From contig OX442323.1 in assembly GCA_949358305.1 (NCBI GenBank), positions 8,680,001 through 8,744,000 on the forward strand: a DNA stretch of 64,000 nucleotides. Direction: 5' to 3'. The notes under the pieces were generated by a model, which worked only from the letters and a program-made list of their open reading frames with translations, was not told the origin of the DNA and did not search any database. This document shows positions 1-11,813 of the stretch, piece after piece; position 1 is the first letter of the stretch; every line of letters begins with the position of its first letter. Origin of the DNA: Strigamia acuminata (lineage: Eukaryota; Arthropoda; Chilopoda; Geophilomorpha; Linotaeniidae). The translations under genes and the position numbers were made by a program.

Positions 1-379
1 GACTTTTTCAGTGAGAAAAATTAACTTTTTTAATGGAAAAATTGGAAAAATTGACTTTTTCAGTGAGAAAAATTGAATTTTTTAATGAAAAAATTGGAAA
101 AATTGACTTTTTTAGTGGAAAAAAATGGAAAAATTGACTTTTTAGTGGAAAAAATTGGAAAAATTGAAATTTATATGAAAAAAATTGGAGAAAATTGAAT
201 TTTATATGAAAAAAATTGGAAAAAATTGAATTTTATATGAAAAAAATTGGAAAAAATTCAATTTTATATGAAAAAAATTGGAAAAAATTCAATTTCATAT
301 TGAAAAAAAAAATGAAAAGATGGAATTTTTTAACGGTAAAAAAATAGTTGTTGCGATTTAAATTGCATTTTGATTTCAG
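1..379. repeat. AT-rich tandem repeat, probable intron
   Basis: Degenerate tandem units of about 25-30 bp with an ATTGGAAAAA core run up to the splice acceptor at 378-379. It looks like the intron before the exon at 380-648. A related tract lies at 59260-59515 on the other side of the inverted copy. Confidence 0.7.
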
Positions 380-648
380 TTTTTGATGTTTTCCCACGAG
401 ACTTCTACAATGTTCCCTCTCCTTTTCCAGGTGTTGGAGGTTCGAACGAAATTGAATTAAGTGCAGGTTCTCCGACGACGTGGAACGAACTGACTGATCA
501 AGTGATTTCTCCCGATTCGTGCAACCTTCCAATCAGCTCGTCGCACGCGCAGTTACTAGAAGCTTCGGCGGACAACCCTTCGATAGTGGACATTGACTCA
601 TTAGACGAAGGAAGTCAAATTGGGTTGCTCAAGTTGAGCTCGGTTTGA
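380..648 (+). CDS. terminal exon of an unidentified gene (5' part lies left of the window)
   Basis: The exon follows an acceptor (TTTGATTTCAG, ending at 379) and stays open to a TGA at 646-648, giving about 89 residues after a two-base partial codon. A second possible acceptor ends at 430. The C-terminal part is acidic and serine-rich and ends in LLKLSSV. I see no domain I recognise. An inverted copy at 58920-59188 differs at a few residues (for example ELTDQVIS versus EPTDQVVS), while the neighbouring cuticle gene is unchanged in protein. The rest of the gene should lie upstream of position 1. It could be the tail of a transcription factor or adaptor, but I cannot name it. Confidence 0.5.
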
Positions 649-1641
649 TGATTAAAAGTCTCTAATTCGAAATGACAATCAAAGGTCATCACACAATGAT
701 ATATATATCAAATTAAAACTATGAATTTTGTTAAAACATTTCATTTTTTGTTTCCTTTTTTGCTTTAAATCAGTTTTTAACGAATTTATCAGTTAATTTT
801 TGCTAACTTTGTTATATTATACGTCCATTTTTATAACAAAATACTTTGAATTTGTTGATTTTGTTTTTTAAATCGCCAAAAACAGAAAGGGAATTATGTA
901 AAGTTCACTTAATTAGTCAATAACTCAGCATATCACAATTTCATTTTATCGTTTTTATTTTCGAGCCAAAATATGCTGATTTAACGTCCATTTTTATTTG
1001 TTTTGTAAATATGTTGATACGCTCCAGCTGTGTGTTGTGTATATTATATATAAAGGGCTGATTTTATGCAATGTTTTTATTTTTTTTGATAAAATTGGTG
1101 CCTGCAGTGTTCAATTGTAGAAAAATGGCAGTTGCTGATTTTTTGATTGCTGGCCTCGATTTATAAATTCAATTTGATAACACAAATTCATTTTTTATTT
1201 TCGTTTTTTTTTTTATTTAAAAATATTTAAAATATTTAAAAAATAACAATAAAATATGAGAATTTAATTATTATAAATTTTTTTTTTTTTTAAATATTTA
1301 TTGTAATTTGTTTTGACGTTTAATGAACTCGAATGCAATGCAACCACGCAATCCCAGTCGATTTAAAATCACTTCAACCATAAAACACTCGTCGTAAAAA
1401 GTAGGCTAATTCACATTCACAGTGGAATTTCTGTTCCGTCAACCTTGAAAGTCGATTTGGAAACTCGCACCTCGAAGAATGCCATTCTTTTCAAACGAAA
1501 CAACTCTCACTCGAAACGAACAAAGAGAAAAAAAAATGCATTCAATTGCAAAATGAAAACAATACAAATATTTTTATTTCTTATTTACACCTTTGTGTCA
1601 TGTTTGCCATTCAATTTAATTACATACAAATATGTGGCGAC
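649..1641. other. intergenic: convergent 3' regions
   Basis: AT-rich sequence between the stop of the plus-strand terminal exon and the stop of the minus-strand cuticle gene. It must hold both 3' UTRs. I see no further exon. Confidence 0.6.
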
Positions 1642-2142
1642 TTAATAATGGCCCTTGTCTTCAGGGGTGATGGAATAGTAAGGAGAATGCACATACAGAC
1701 CGTTGTAACTACCCTTCACGGCTTGGTAAGTGCCGCCATGTTTGGTGGATTTGTAGTCGACTTTGCGCATGTAACCATAGGGATCCTTCTGGTAGTAGGA
1801 GCCGTGCACTTCGTGGCCGGCTTTGCCTTCTTCGTGGCGGCCATGAACGTCTCCGGTGTGATGATCGGCGGTGTTGTAGCCGAATTTATACTTGCCGTAG
1901 CCCTAAATCAGATTAGATTGAATTAAAAATTGATATTTTTGCTAAATTTTAACATTTTCTTACATCATCGCTGTAGTAAACGTCTTTTTCGTAGGGAGCG
2001 CCGTGATGGCCGTATCCATCGGGGAAGGACGATACCACAGCGACCAAAAAGCAGATGCAAGCAACCTGTAATAAAATGAATAAAAATGAGATTTCTGGTG
2101 GTTTAGCCGTCGTTGAGGTGTTGTTACTTGTAGAAGAGCCAT
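1642..2142 (-). CDS. cuticular protein with RR-like chitin-binding domain (copy A)
   Basis: Three exons on the minus strand: 2128-2142 (only MALLQ), 1964-2065 and 1642-1902, total 125 aa. Exon 2 encodes the hydrophobic core of a signal peptide (VACICFLVAVVSS) followed by a His/Tyr/Gly-rich start of the mature chain. Exon 3 carries the Rebers-Riddiford-like core: an aromatic YKFGYNTAD stretch, then HEVHGSYYQKDPYGYMRKVDY, matching the family pattern of G-x-V-x-G-S-Y ... D-P-G ... V-x-Y. Such proteins are secreted by epidermis and bind chitin in the exoskeleton. The start is fixed by the TATA box about 50 bp upstream and by the conserved five-codon first exon also seen in the next gene. An apparently protein-identical inverted copy lies at 57437-57937. 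Confidence 0.88.
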
Positions 2143-2193
2143 GTTTGGTTTGGATTTCAAGTGTTGGAATGAATTTAGAGCCGAATTTGGGGG

Positions 2194-2202
2194 TTTATAT
2201 AG
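2194..2202 (-). promoter_or_regulatory. TATA box of cuticle gene A
   Basis: Minus-strand CTATATAAA lies about 52 bp upstream of the ATG, placing the transcript start near 2165-2170. Confidence 0.7.
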
Positions 2203-3115
2203 CGATTTTGAGTTTAATCCCTTCACGCTGTGGAAATGGAAAAATGCATCACCGCGCTAAGAATTTGCGCTTTTCTATTGTAATAATCCACAGAACGGAA
2301 AACATTGGGGCTCTTCTATGCCGAGCATGGCCTAGTGCAATCACCTTCCCAAATTGCGGAAACATTGTGCGCATTAATTGGTGCATAATATAAAAATTTG
2401 ACGAATTATTACATGAAATATTTATTCATTTCGCTAGTTAATGTTAAGTGAGGTCACGTATATCGAAAACAAACGAATAATTCGTTACAATTGGCAATAT
2501 AATTCAGTTTTATTGAGGTAAAACGAGATAAAACGCGCTTTTTTAGGTGCTTTTTCAATCACAGTTGATTTTTGTTCGAGATAAAGCAATAAAAACAAGA
2601 AATAAATCACTTTTCGGGGGAGTTTTGGAGTTAGGCTTAACTGCGCTGCATTTTGTAAACGGTTGAATGCGTTCAAGGCTAAAGGCACTTTCAATAGATA
2701 TCTTTTATTGTGCTGCTATTGTATTATGTATACAGCTCGAAATTAGACCACTTCGTTGAAATATTTAGTCCATTGTATGCGAAATGGACCAGAAAAAAAA
2801 ATATTAAAAAAAAATTTTTTTTTTACTTTGAAATAAATTATTCATTTGTTTCAATTAATTGTATAAATTTATTAATTTATAAAAAAAAATATATGTATAA
2901 TAAATTGATTTTCTTTGTTACATTCCGATTTCACAGCCCATAACACATAATAAAACAATTATAATGATATTTAAATACGACGACGACGAAGTCACAGCAA
3001 CAGCATCAATGGGAAATTGCACACATCAACTGGAAATGGAAACAAAATTAAAATTTTCTCAAACGTTGGACTTAAAAACGAGAAATAAAACGTACAATTA
3101 TGAAAATACAGTTCG
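2203..3115. other. intergenic
   Basis: AT-rich, with low-complexity runs at 2790-2900. The A-arm similarity breaks off at about 2320. I see no supported exon. Confidence 0.5.
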
Positions 3116-3595
3116 TTAATGTCCTTTAGGGACGATCGAATAGAAAGGTGAGTGCACGTAGAGACCGTAGGGACTTCCGTGGATAACTTGATGAGTTCCG
3201 CCGTGATCGCCAGCGTGGTAGTCGACCGAACGAACGTATCCGTACGGGTCGTGCAAATAGTAGTGTCCGCTCACTTGGTGGCCTCCGTGGCCGCTTTCCG
3301 AACGTCCATGATGGTCGCCGGTGATGTGGTCGGCTACGTTATATCCAAATTTGAAGCTGCCGTCGCCCTGTTTGCAAAAATAAGATTAAATAACGCGAAA
3401 AATGTCTTAATTTTGTGTCAACGCACGTGTTGGCTGTGGTGGATGTCTCTGTGCGCACCGCCCGGCATGGCGGATGCGATTGTGGCGAGAATCACGATCG
3501 ACGCGATAAACTGAAAGAAATGGAGAATTATCGTTGTTTTCCCGCACAAGGGTAATCCATGTTTGGTAAGAATCCTTTACCTGTACGAAAGCCAT
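3116..3595 (-). CDS. cuticular protein with RR-like chitin-binding domain
   Basis: Minus-strand exons 3581-3595 (MAFVQ), 3427-3510 and 3116-3367 give 116 aa. Exon 2 supplies the signal peptide core (FIASIVILATIASA) and a His-rich start of the mature protein. Exon 3 carries an RR-like module with SFKFGYNVADH, HQVSGHYYLHDPYGYVRSVDY and the tail GLYVHSPFYSIVPKGH. The tail closely parallels GLYVHSPYYSI in the gene at 1642-2142, and both introns are at the same places, so the two are tandem paralogues. Predicted role: structural chitin-binding protein of the exoskeleton. Confidence 0.88.
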
Positions 3596-3636
3596 GGTTT
3601 TGGACGAGGTTTTCGCTTTTCCGACGACGACTGGTT

Positions 3637-3645
3637 GCTTTTATA
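3637..3645 (-). promoter_or_regulatory. TATA box of second cuticle gene
   Basis: Minus-strand TATAAAAGC lies about 42 bp upstream of the ATG. Confidence 0.7.
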
Positions 3646-5426
3646 CGGACCAACGCAAATTAAAAATCGGCGGTGCCAGCCGGGGAAGAGACGGCGGGGT
3701 CGCCCAAGAAATGAAAGGTTTTTTGGGTGTGTGTGTGTTTTTTTGAGTGTAGGAAAATTAGAGGAAATAATGGATTTTCTTGATAATATGACCCTGGCCA
3801 CACGTTGAAACACCCGATTGATTTTCTAGGTGAAAAATAAATTTTGACGCAAAAAGGCGAAATTTATTAAAATTAAAATTTTTAAATTTTTAAATTTAAT
3901 TTTATTTGATACAAAAAAAAATAATTTGCAATTTTATTCGAATTTTGAGATAGAAAAAGTGGGTATGAAAGTGAAAACGGGGACACTGCGGCGCTCCACC
4001 TCGGCCCACTAGATCATCGGTCGGGCGTGGGTGGGTCGTGTCAGTCGGGGACAGCTGCGCATTCAGGCGGCTCTGGGTCACCCCCAGTAACACTAACCTT
4101 CCCGAACGACAAGAAAAACACAACTAACTCTTTTTAATTACCTAATAACTTTTTATTTTTATTTAATTCCAAACAAACAAAAATAAAAAATAAAAAAACA
4201 TGACATAAAAACACAGATCCGCGATTCGATTCATCTTCATCATCATCACCCTCAATTAGACGTGTAATTATGGGCGTCTACGATACAATCTACCCGATCA
4301 TCAAACACGATAAAAATAACATTACAAAATACATTTTTATATACACCATTTTATCGCAATGTCAATCAAACTGGAAACTCCGCTCGACCGTATCCTTGGA
4401 CGAATAAAAAATCGCATTTCCATAATCGAAGGTTTTTTCCTATTTCCTTCTAGATCTCCGTATAATTCCCCACTTCCCCGTCGTTAGGCCTTCGAATTCG
4501 TGATTCAAGATGTCCATTTAATTTTTTTTATATAGTCTGGGTGTGGTTTTCTCTCTTTTATAACATTGCGAAACATCTTCAAGGACTGGGAAGAGCCGAC
4601 AAGTGTCTAAACAAGGTTTTTACGCGGGAAGCGCCCAGTGAGCCGTTGCGTCGTAATCCGCAACTTTCAAGGAGATGACGCGCGGAATAATAAAATCCTT
4701 GGATCAAATCGTTAAATTGACCAGGATTAACTTAATCCTCGCCGACCTTGTTATTTCCACATGCACGCCCCACTAGGAACAATCCGAAAAGCACTCTAAA
4801 ATGCCTTTTTCTCAATACAAGGGTTAAAGTTCTCGTATTTTATGCCTTTTTACGTGCAGGTAACAATTTAGTTCGCCCTCATTTATTTGATTACTTCCTT
4901 CCATAGAAAGTGAGACGAAAAGCGACACAACACACTTTGTTTTATAGTTCAGATTTCTTATCTATTTAAACCTAATATCTTTTGTGCGCGCCTCGATTGT
5001 CTATTTTCTATTTTTATTTATTTATTTAATCGCGCGCGACGTCAATTTGGTACAATTTCTCCTTTTCTCCTTTTCCGACCAAATCAATTGCAGGCCCCGT
5101 GACCCCACCCACAAAAACAATGCAGGAAAACATGCGGGGGTGTCCGAACGCCCGAACTGGGCGTCGACACCCTCAAAAAAAATAAAAAATGAATAAAAAT
5201 GGAGAAAAAATGAATTTCTCGTCGGATTAGGTCGTCGTGTGCACTTTTAAGTGCAAATTTCGCATTGTAAAGGCGTTGAAAAAAGCGTTGTAGCGTGGCA
5301 GGGGTGGCTGGGATTGGAAATTTGACTTGGCTCAAGGCAATTACAAGTTCGAGGTCCCGTTTATCTCTGAATGAGATTCCTAAGTGACCGCCGGAAGCAA
5401 TTTTTATTTCTTTGGGTGGGCACGGG
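3646..5426. other. intergenic between divergent cuticle genes
   Basis: Contains a GC-richer island at 3960-4110 and otherwise AT-rich sequence. Short open frames occur, but none has convincing splice context or family similarity. The two cuticle genes either side point away from each other, so cuticle enhancers may lie here. Confidence 0.5.
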
Positions 5427-5435
5427 TATAAAAAG
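5427..5435 (+). promoter_or_regulatory. TATA box of third cuticle gene
   Basis: TATAAAAAG lies about 50 bp upstream of the ATG at 5484. Confidence 0.7.
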
Positions 5436-5483
5436 GAGGACGCATGTGGTTCGCGTGTCCACTCGAATCGTTGTAGATCGACC

Positions 5484-6264
5484 ATGACCATCATGACATC
5501 GACTAAGGTGAATTAATTGTTGCATTGTTTGTTTGTTTGTTTTTTTTTACGTTTATTTGCGTCGGTGTAGGTGTTGCTAGTGATTTTTACGTGCGGTTTG
5601 TGCTCGGCCATCTCGACGGAGGAAAAGGATTATTACGATTCGGCCGAAGATGACGAGATCACGGCGGAATCGTACCCGATGGGTGTCGTAGCGCCGTTGA
5701 GACCACCACCGTACGGACATCGCGCGAATGTCCCTTATAATCCCTCTGCGCCTCCGTACGGCACGAGCAGCACGTACCACGAACAGGATTATGGCGTATG
5801 GATTACAATTTGTCAATTTATTTTGAAATTTGATCGTTTTGAATTTATTTTTCGCTTTTTTTCCGTCGTTTTTAAAGCTCTTTTCCCGGTCTAGTTGATT
5901 TAATAGGCGGCGCACGTGACGTGACTCATAAAAATGCATGGATTAACCCTTTTAAACTCTTTCAACTGATTCAATTGAATTCGAGTGATAAAACGGACGT
6001 TTTTATTGTTTAATTTTCTCTTTTTTTTAGGGTTATGGCTCGTATAGATTCGGATATAAGGTCGAAGATCCTTACACGGGCAATTATCAGAGCCGGGACG
6101 AAGAAAAAGACGACTACGGAGCCGTAAAAGGATCGTATAGTTTGGTGGAGCCTGACGGGAATATAAGAACCGTTTACTACATCGCTGATAAATACGGTTA
6201 TCGCGCTTATGTGAAAAATAGCCACAAACCAAGCTCTTCTCATGGCCTTCCTCCGCCATTCTAA
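5484..6264 (+). CDS. cuticular protein with RR-like chitin-binding domain, proline-rich N-terminus
   Basis: Exons 5484-5507, 5571-5795 and 6031-6264 give 160 aa. The first exon has eight codons (MTIMTSTK). Exon 2 starts with a signal-peptide core (VLLVIFTCGLCSA), then an acidic Asp/Glu/Tyr stretch, then a Pro/Tyr-rich linker (RPPPYGH, APPYG). Exon 3 carries the RR-like core: YGSYRFGYKVED, a charged middle, then GAVKGSYSLVEPDGNIRTVYYIAD, which follows the Rebers-Riddiford pattern more closely than the two minus-strand genes. The intron positions (tiny first exon, RR in the last exon) match its neighbours. Likely a secreted chitin-binding exoskeletal protein. Confidence 0.88.
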
Positions 6265-7256
6265 TCTCACCTCTTCCTTTTCCATGCATTTTCCCAGGGC
6301 TCAGGGCCGATTTTATCATTGTATCATTTTTATTGACGTCTAAGACGTGTTGATAAGTGAATGTTTCTTTTATAAAAAATTCTGATAGTTTCCTTACTCA
6401 CTTTTATTGTCTTTTGTCGTGAGGTCACTTACATTTTTACGTTTTTTATTGTTCTATTAGTTGATTATACAATAGAATTGAATGAGTTTTTAATCATTTT
6501 TTATTTTAGTTTTTTTTTTTAATATTTTTTTTTTGTTTTTAATTATTTATTTGTTTGTAATAAATTTTTATGATGTGATTTCTGTTTTTTTTATTTTTTT
6601 TAAATATTTTTATACTGAAATAAAATTTGTTTGTAGAATGATTGCAGTTTGTTTGTGTTTGTTGTTGAAACAAAAAGTCAGGTTAGGCTTAATTACACAA
6701 GGCCAAAAGGAAACAATAAAACTTGATTATGTGAAATGTGGGTCATGAATAAGTGTATAATAGTTTTTTTCTTAATTTTTAATAATTTTAGTTGTGAGTT
6801 GAGTAAATTAGAGGGTTTTTTAAAAAGAAATTTTTATTCATTTTACACTTTTTTTGGTGTGCTATTTAGTTGGGACAATAAGTGGGCAATGACAATTTGA
6901 TGGTTTGTTGACCTGGCTGGTTGTTTTATGAGAAGTAATTAATAAAAATGTCGGATTGTTGCATGACTTTTACTCATGAAACGTAATTAAAATCAAATTA
7001 ATCCTTTTTTTCAATTATTTATTGGTTCGTGCAAGCAGAAATCCAAGAAAAATTTTTTCCCACATTATTTTATTGTTTTATTTTGAATGAAATTTTTTTT
7101 TATAGAAATTCTGGTAATTTTTCTGAATAGAATAATATCTCTTTCTCAAATTTTTCAAAGTTAGACCACTTTAGTTTATTCCAATGCTCACTAGATGTCA
7201 ACCTGTTTTTTAAATCAACGCCATCTATTACCATTAACTTTAAGTAACCAACACAA
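6265..7256. other. intergenic, AT-rich
   Basis: Holds the cuticle 3' UTR and the NDUFAF6 5' flank. T-rich tracts dominate 6490-6610. No supported exon. Confidence 0.5.
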
Positions 7257-9025
7257 ATGATCAAAATGGCGAACTACTGCAGAATTTTAAATCCATTTTC
7301 AGTCATTAATCGACTTTACAACAAAACCGGTACCATAAGACACGTCTCCACTAGTTTCCAACCAAAAAATGCAACGGAATACTGCATGGACGTAGTCCGG
7401 TACAACAAATTAAATTTTTTATTCATAAAATGATTTAATTGTGTGATTTCAGGCGCTACGACTTCGAGAACTTTTTATGCACATTGCTGCTCCCGGCTGA
7501 CATTAGATCAACGGCATTCGCCATTCGAGCATTCAACATCGAAATCGCTCAGGTGCGATGCCCAAAACACCATTAAACACCAAAAAATCGTTGATTTAGT
7601 AATTCCAGGTCCGAGATGTCGTTACAAACAGAGATATTGGTCGAATGCGAATGCAATTCTGGAGAGATGCGATCGAAAATATTTATAAAGTATTTTACAA
7701 TTTTATTTTTATTGAATTACCGTAATTGAATTAAATTATTTTTCCAGGATAAACCGCCGCAGCAGCCGGTGGCGTTGGAACTGCACAGGGTTTTGCAGCA
7801 GAAGAAATTGACAAAACGTTGGTTTCATCGGATGATTGACTGTCGAGTAGTTTTAATAGCTTTGAAAATTGGTTCGAAGGTGGTTTTGATGTTGTGTTTT
7901 GTGTTAGGAAACTTATCTGAATGATCGAGGGTTCGAAAATGTACAAAAGATGGAAGATTATTGCGAGAATTCGGCCGCATCTGTGCATTATCTGGTTTTG
8001 GAGAGCGCCGGGGTTAAAGATATTCACGCGGATCACGTCGCGAGTCATTTGGGGAAGTCGCAAGGAATTATGGTCACGATTCGTGGAACTCCGTTCAATG
8101 TGTCGCGAAATCGAGTTTATTTACCCATGGATTTGATGATAAAAGTGAGGTTTTGATGGTTTTTGTCGAGTTTTGTGATTTTTTTGTTGGTTTTTGTGTT
8201 TTTTTTTGTAGTTTTTTGTTGGTTTTTGTGATTTTCTGTTGGTTTTTGTGATTTTTTTGTTGGTTTTTGTCGAGTTTTGTGATTTTTTTGTTGGTTTTTG
8301 TGGTTTTTTTGTTGTTTTTTGTTGGTTTTTTTATTTTCTGATGGTTTTTGTCGAGTTTTTATCATTTTCTGCTGGTTTTTGTCGAGTTTTTGTGATATTT
8401 TTGACGTTTTTGTCTAGTTTTTGTGATATTTTTGACGTTTTTGTCTAGTTTTTGTGATATTTTTGACGTTTTTGTCTAGTTTTTGTGATATTTTTGACGT
8501 TTTTGTGTAGTTTTTGTGATATTTTTGACGTTTTTGTCTAGTTTTTGTGATATTTTTGACGTTTTTGTCTAGTTTTTGTGATTTTTAAATGTTTTTTTTT
8601 TAGCACGGAGTGTCTGAAGAAGATATTTTACGACGGAAGAGTGAGCAGAAAGTGAAGGATTTAGTTTACGATGTCGCCTGCGTTGCGAATCAGCATTTAA
8701 AATTGGTATTTTTATTTTTATTTTATTTTAAAATTTAATTTAAATGTTTGTTGATATTTATTTTGTAGGCACGATCGTTTAAGAAGGAATTACCGAAACA
8801 ATCGCGAGTTATTTTTCTACCTGCGGTGAGATATTTGAATTAAATGCTTGAAAAAACGTCTTTTTTATTTTTTAAATTTGTGTTTTGTTTTTATAGATCG
8901 CTTGTCATTCGTATTTAACGAATTTAGAAACGAATCAATTCGACGTTTTTCATCCGAATTTACAACGGAGAAATTCGTCGTTGCCATTTATTTTATTTTG
9001 GAATAAATTCAGACGGAATTTTTAG
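7257..9025 (+). CDS. NDUFAF6: NADH dehydrogenase (complex I) assembly factor 6
   Basis: Eight exons: 7257-7399, 7453-7552, 7609-7689, 7748-7846, 7908-8144, 8604-8705, 8769-8825 and 8897-9025, giving 315 aa against about 333 in human. The family is squalene/phytoene-synthase-like but acts in mitochondrial complex I assembly. Diagnostic stretches seen are [87 protein letters not shown] and [16 protein letters not shown]. The N-terminus is basic and hydroxyl-rich, as expected for a mitochondrial targeting peptide. An alternative start lies four codons in. Intron 5 is expanded by a minisatellite. The gene is in tandem with NUDCD3, about 130 bp away. Confidence 0.93.
8145..8603. repeat. minisatellite in NDUFAF6 intron 5
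   Basis: T-rich units with GTTTTTGTCGAG and TTGTGATATTTTTGACG cores. From about 8385 to 8580 a unit of about 31 bp repeats six or seven times. The intron is several times longer than its neighbours because of this array. Confidence 0.85.
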
Positions 9026-9154
9026 ATCGTTTTAATGATTTTTGTAGAATAAAATAATCGATAAAATAAAATAAGTGTCGTGTAGTGCGAGCGCTGCATT
9101 GTGATATTTCTTTCTTTAGTTTACAGTCTTCTGTTCACAGAGGGCGCGCGAGTT

Positions 9155-10635
9155 ATGAAAATAAAAATGGAAGCAGATTCGAATCGTCGCATGTATGACA
9201 ACGCTCTCTTAGGAATTTTACAAAACGAAGGGAAAATCGAACCGTTTTTAGACGTGGTGTTTGGCTTCCTTTACAATTGGTTCGCAGATTTATAATTTAT
9301 TTTTCCCCCACCTAAACCGAACTTATTTAATTTTTTTGATTTTCAGCACCGATTTCTTTCGCATTCGGAGGAACTTGAACGACAAATGCGGATTTTTACC
9401 CGAAGTTGCGCAGAAAATTGCGCTAAACGTAAATTTATCACCGAAACAAAAAAAATAAAAATCATAAAAATCATTAAAAATCATTAAAAACACGACATTT
9501 TTTGGCAGGCTTTTAAGAAATACGAAAAACTCGCGGCAGAAAAAGAGAAAGTGACTCGGCCGCCATTAAGCGAAGCGCCGCAACCGGCCGAGATCGAAGA
9601 AACAGAATCGAACGACGAAATACCAAACGAGAGCAAAAAAAGCGCATCCAGTCTCGACCTGCAGACGCAAACGAAGAAAACGGTCACCCCCGAACCACCC
9701 ATCGTCGAGGAAGAAGAAGAATTGGACGAAAACGCGAAGAAACTGAAAGAAGAGCAGAAATTGTACCAAGACAACTCGGAATCGTACAACGGCGCCATCC
9801 GAGACACGTATTCGTGGTCGCAAAGCATCCAGGAAGTCGATGTTCTCGTCCAAGTAAAATTATTAATAAAAAATTAACTTTTCCAATTAATTTATTCAAA
9901 AAAATGTAATTTTCAGGTACCGGAAGACGTCGTGCGTGGCAAACAAGTGAAAGTGGATTTCAGTCACACGCATTTGTCCGTCGGGATAATGGAGAACGAC
10001 GAGAACAAAATACTGATGGAAGGCGACTTAAGTTGGAAAGTGAACGTGGAAAATTCGTGCTGGACTCTCCGACCCGGACAGGCCGTGCACGTAAATTTAT
10101 ATCAAAATTTATATCAAAACGAAAAATTGATTTTTAAAATTTAAAAACGAAAAATTGATTTTTAAAATTTAAAAACGAAAAATTGATTTTTAAAATTTAA
10201 AAACGAAAAATTGAATTTGCAAATTTAAAAACGAAAAATTGATTTTGATTTTGATTCGTAGGTAAATCTAGAGAAAGTTCAGGAAAGATGGTGGGATTCG
10301 CTGCTGATCGACGAGCCGAAAATCAACATCCGCAACATAGACGCCAGCAGACCGATGATGGACTTGGCCGACGACGAGCAGGCGAAGATCCACGAACTCA
10401 TGTACAACCAACAGCAGAAACAACTCGGAAAAGTGACGTCGGAGCAAATGGTGAGTATTTGGCGCGAATGTGGCGAGGTTTTGAAAGGGAAATGAACGAT
10501 TTTTGGCAGAAAATTGAACAAATCTTGAAGGAGGCGTGGAATAAGGAAGGGTCGCCGTTCAAAGGTCAGCCGTTCGATCCGTCGGTGGTGAATAATATGG
10601 CGTCGTCGGGGGATGTGGTGTTCAACCAGCAGTGA
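9155..10635 (+). CDS. NUDCD3: NudC domain-containing protein 3
   Basis: Exons 9155-9279, 9347-9428, 9509-9853, 9917-10090, 10262-10450 and 10510-10635 give 346 aa (human about 361). The N-terminal helical module reads YDNALLGILQNEGKIEPFL, followed by a Lys/Glu-rich coiled coil in exon 3, then NSESYNGAIRDTYSWSQ leading into the CS/p23-like domain (RGKQVKVDFS, ILMEGDLSWKVN, WWDSLLIDEPKINI). The tail is EAWNKEGSPFKGQPFDPS. NUDCD3 is an Hsp90 co-chaperone that stabilises dynein intermediate chain and other beta-propeller clients. The start at 9167 (second Met) is also possible. A possible poly(A) signal ATTAAA is at 10691. Confidence 0.93.
10103..10255. repeat. short tandem array in NUDCD3 intron 4
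   Basis: Four to five copies of a unit of about 34 bp with an AACGAAAAATTGATTTTTAA core, lying entirely inside the intron. Confidence 0.8.
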
Positions 10636-10739
10636 AGCGAGTTTTTGTACATTTGCTGATTCTAAATTGTTTCCGGAAATGAAATGAGCTATTAAAAGTG
10701 TCTATTTATTTGCACACAAGTGTTGCGGCTGTTACACAA

Positions 10740-11813
10740 TCAAATAATTATACAGTGGCTGTTTTTTCGTTTCTGGATCGCTTTTGTTTGAGCGATGGTG
10801 TTGTAATTTACGACGTAGTGGTAATTCTCCATTCGCATTTCGTTCCATTCTGCAAAGAAAAATTATTTTGAATTTTTATAAAGTTTTTTAAATTCATTTT
10901 GGATTATTTTGAATTTATTTAGAATTTTTTTTTGCATTATTTTGAATTATTTTGATCTTTTTGAAGTTTTTTTAAATTATTTTCATCCTTTTTGAAGTTT
11001 TTTTGAATTATTTTCATCCTTTCTGAAGTTTTTTTGAATTATTTTCATCATTTTTGAATATTTTCATCTTTTCTGAATTTTTTTCAATTATTTTGACAAT
11101 TTTCGAATTTTTGGTGTAAATTACCGTTTTTCATTTGTCGAAGATATTCCGTCCGTTCTTCGTCTTCTTCCTTCTCTCTGGAGATGATTATCGGTTAAAT
11201 AAATTGAAAAATAATTTAATTTTTCTTTACCGTAATCTCTCCACTTCAAGATCCATCAACATGGTGTCTCTTCTTTGAGTTATGGAACTCAAGCCTTCGG
11301 TTACCGATTTCTCTCTCTCGCGATCGGATTCCGATTTTTCGGTTTCTAAATCCCCGCCCGAAAAGAAAATTTAAATTATGTTAATTTATCTAATTAATTT
11401 GACTAAATAACCGTTACCTGGAGTCGAGCCCAAGTGACGCTTTTCCGTGTTCAATTGCAAATATTTTTCCTGCAAAATCAGATCGTGAAGGCTTCAAGAA
11501 AAAAAAAATTAAGGTAAGCATATTTATTCATTTATTTTTCAAATTAATTGAATTTACATGAATACAATTTCGCTTTCTTTCCTTAAAATCTCTTGATGTT
11601 GGCAGTGCAATGTGAAAAGTTCTTCCTCCAACACGGCGATTTGGTGCCGACATTCGGCCGTGAACGACAATAACGTATCTAAAAATGGCCGACTGTGAAA
11701 AATGGAAAAATAACGAGTTATTAAGCCTAACCTTTATCGATGTATTTTCGAATGTTTTGTTTTTGCGCCGTCGTTCGTACGCGTTTAGACAAACCAAACA
11801 AATTGCCCGCCAT
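10740..11813 (-). CDS. unidentified 184-aa coiled-coil protein
   Basis: Six minus-strand exons join without a frame break: 11732-11813, 11558-11678, 11418-11491, 11231-11345, 11125-11177 and 10740-10849, ending in TGA at 10740-10742. The protein starts MAGNLFGLSKRVRTTAQK, then a helical region (HQIAVLEEELFTLHCQHQEI), then a Glu/Arg/Lys-rich probable coiled coil (EVERLREKEEDEERTEYL), and ends in KNSHCIII. The start has a good context (GTCATGG) and an in-frame stop lies upstream with no other ATG. It sits tail to tail with NUDCD3 (about 100 bp) and just after the RINT1 stop. I do not recognise the family; a cytoskeletal or ciliary coiled-coil protein is possible. Confidence 0.7.

Larger units (their letters stand above)
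1..2330 (+). repeat. inverted repeat arm A (copy of 57240-59540)
   Basis: This stretch reappears in reverse complement at about 57240-59540 with only scattered differences. It holds the terminal exon and the cuticle gene at 1642-2142. Similarity stops near 2320, just upstream of the cuticle promoter. The left edge is beyond the window. Confidence 0.85.

Noticed and set aside
3902-4123. 73-codon minus ORF in a GC-richer island
   Set aside because: It mixes low-complexity ends with a Pro/Arg-rich middle and lacks splice or promoter support.
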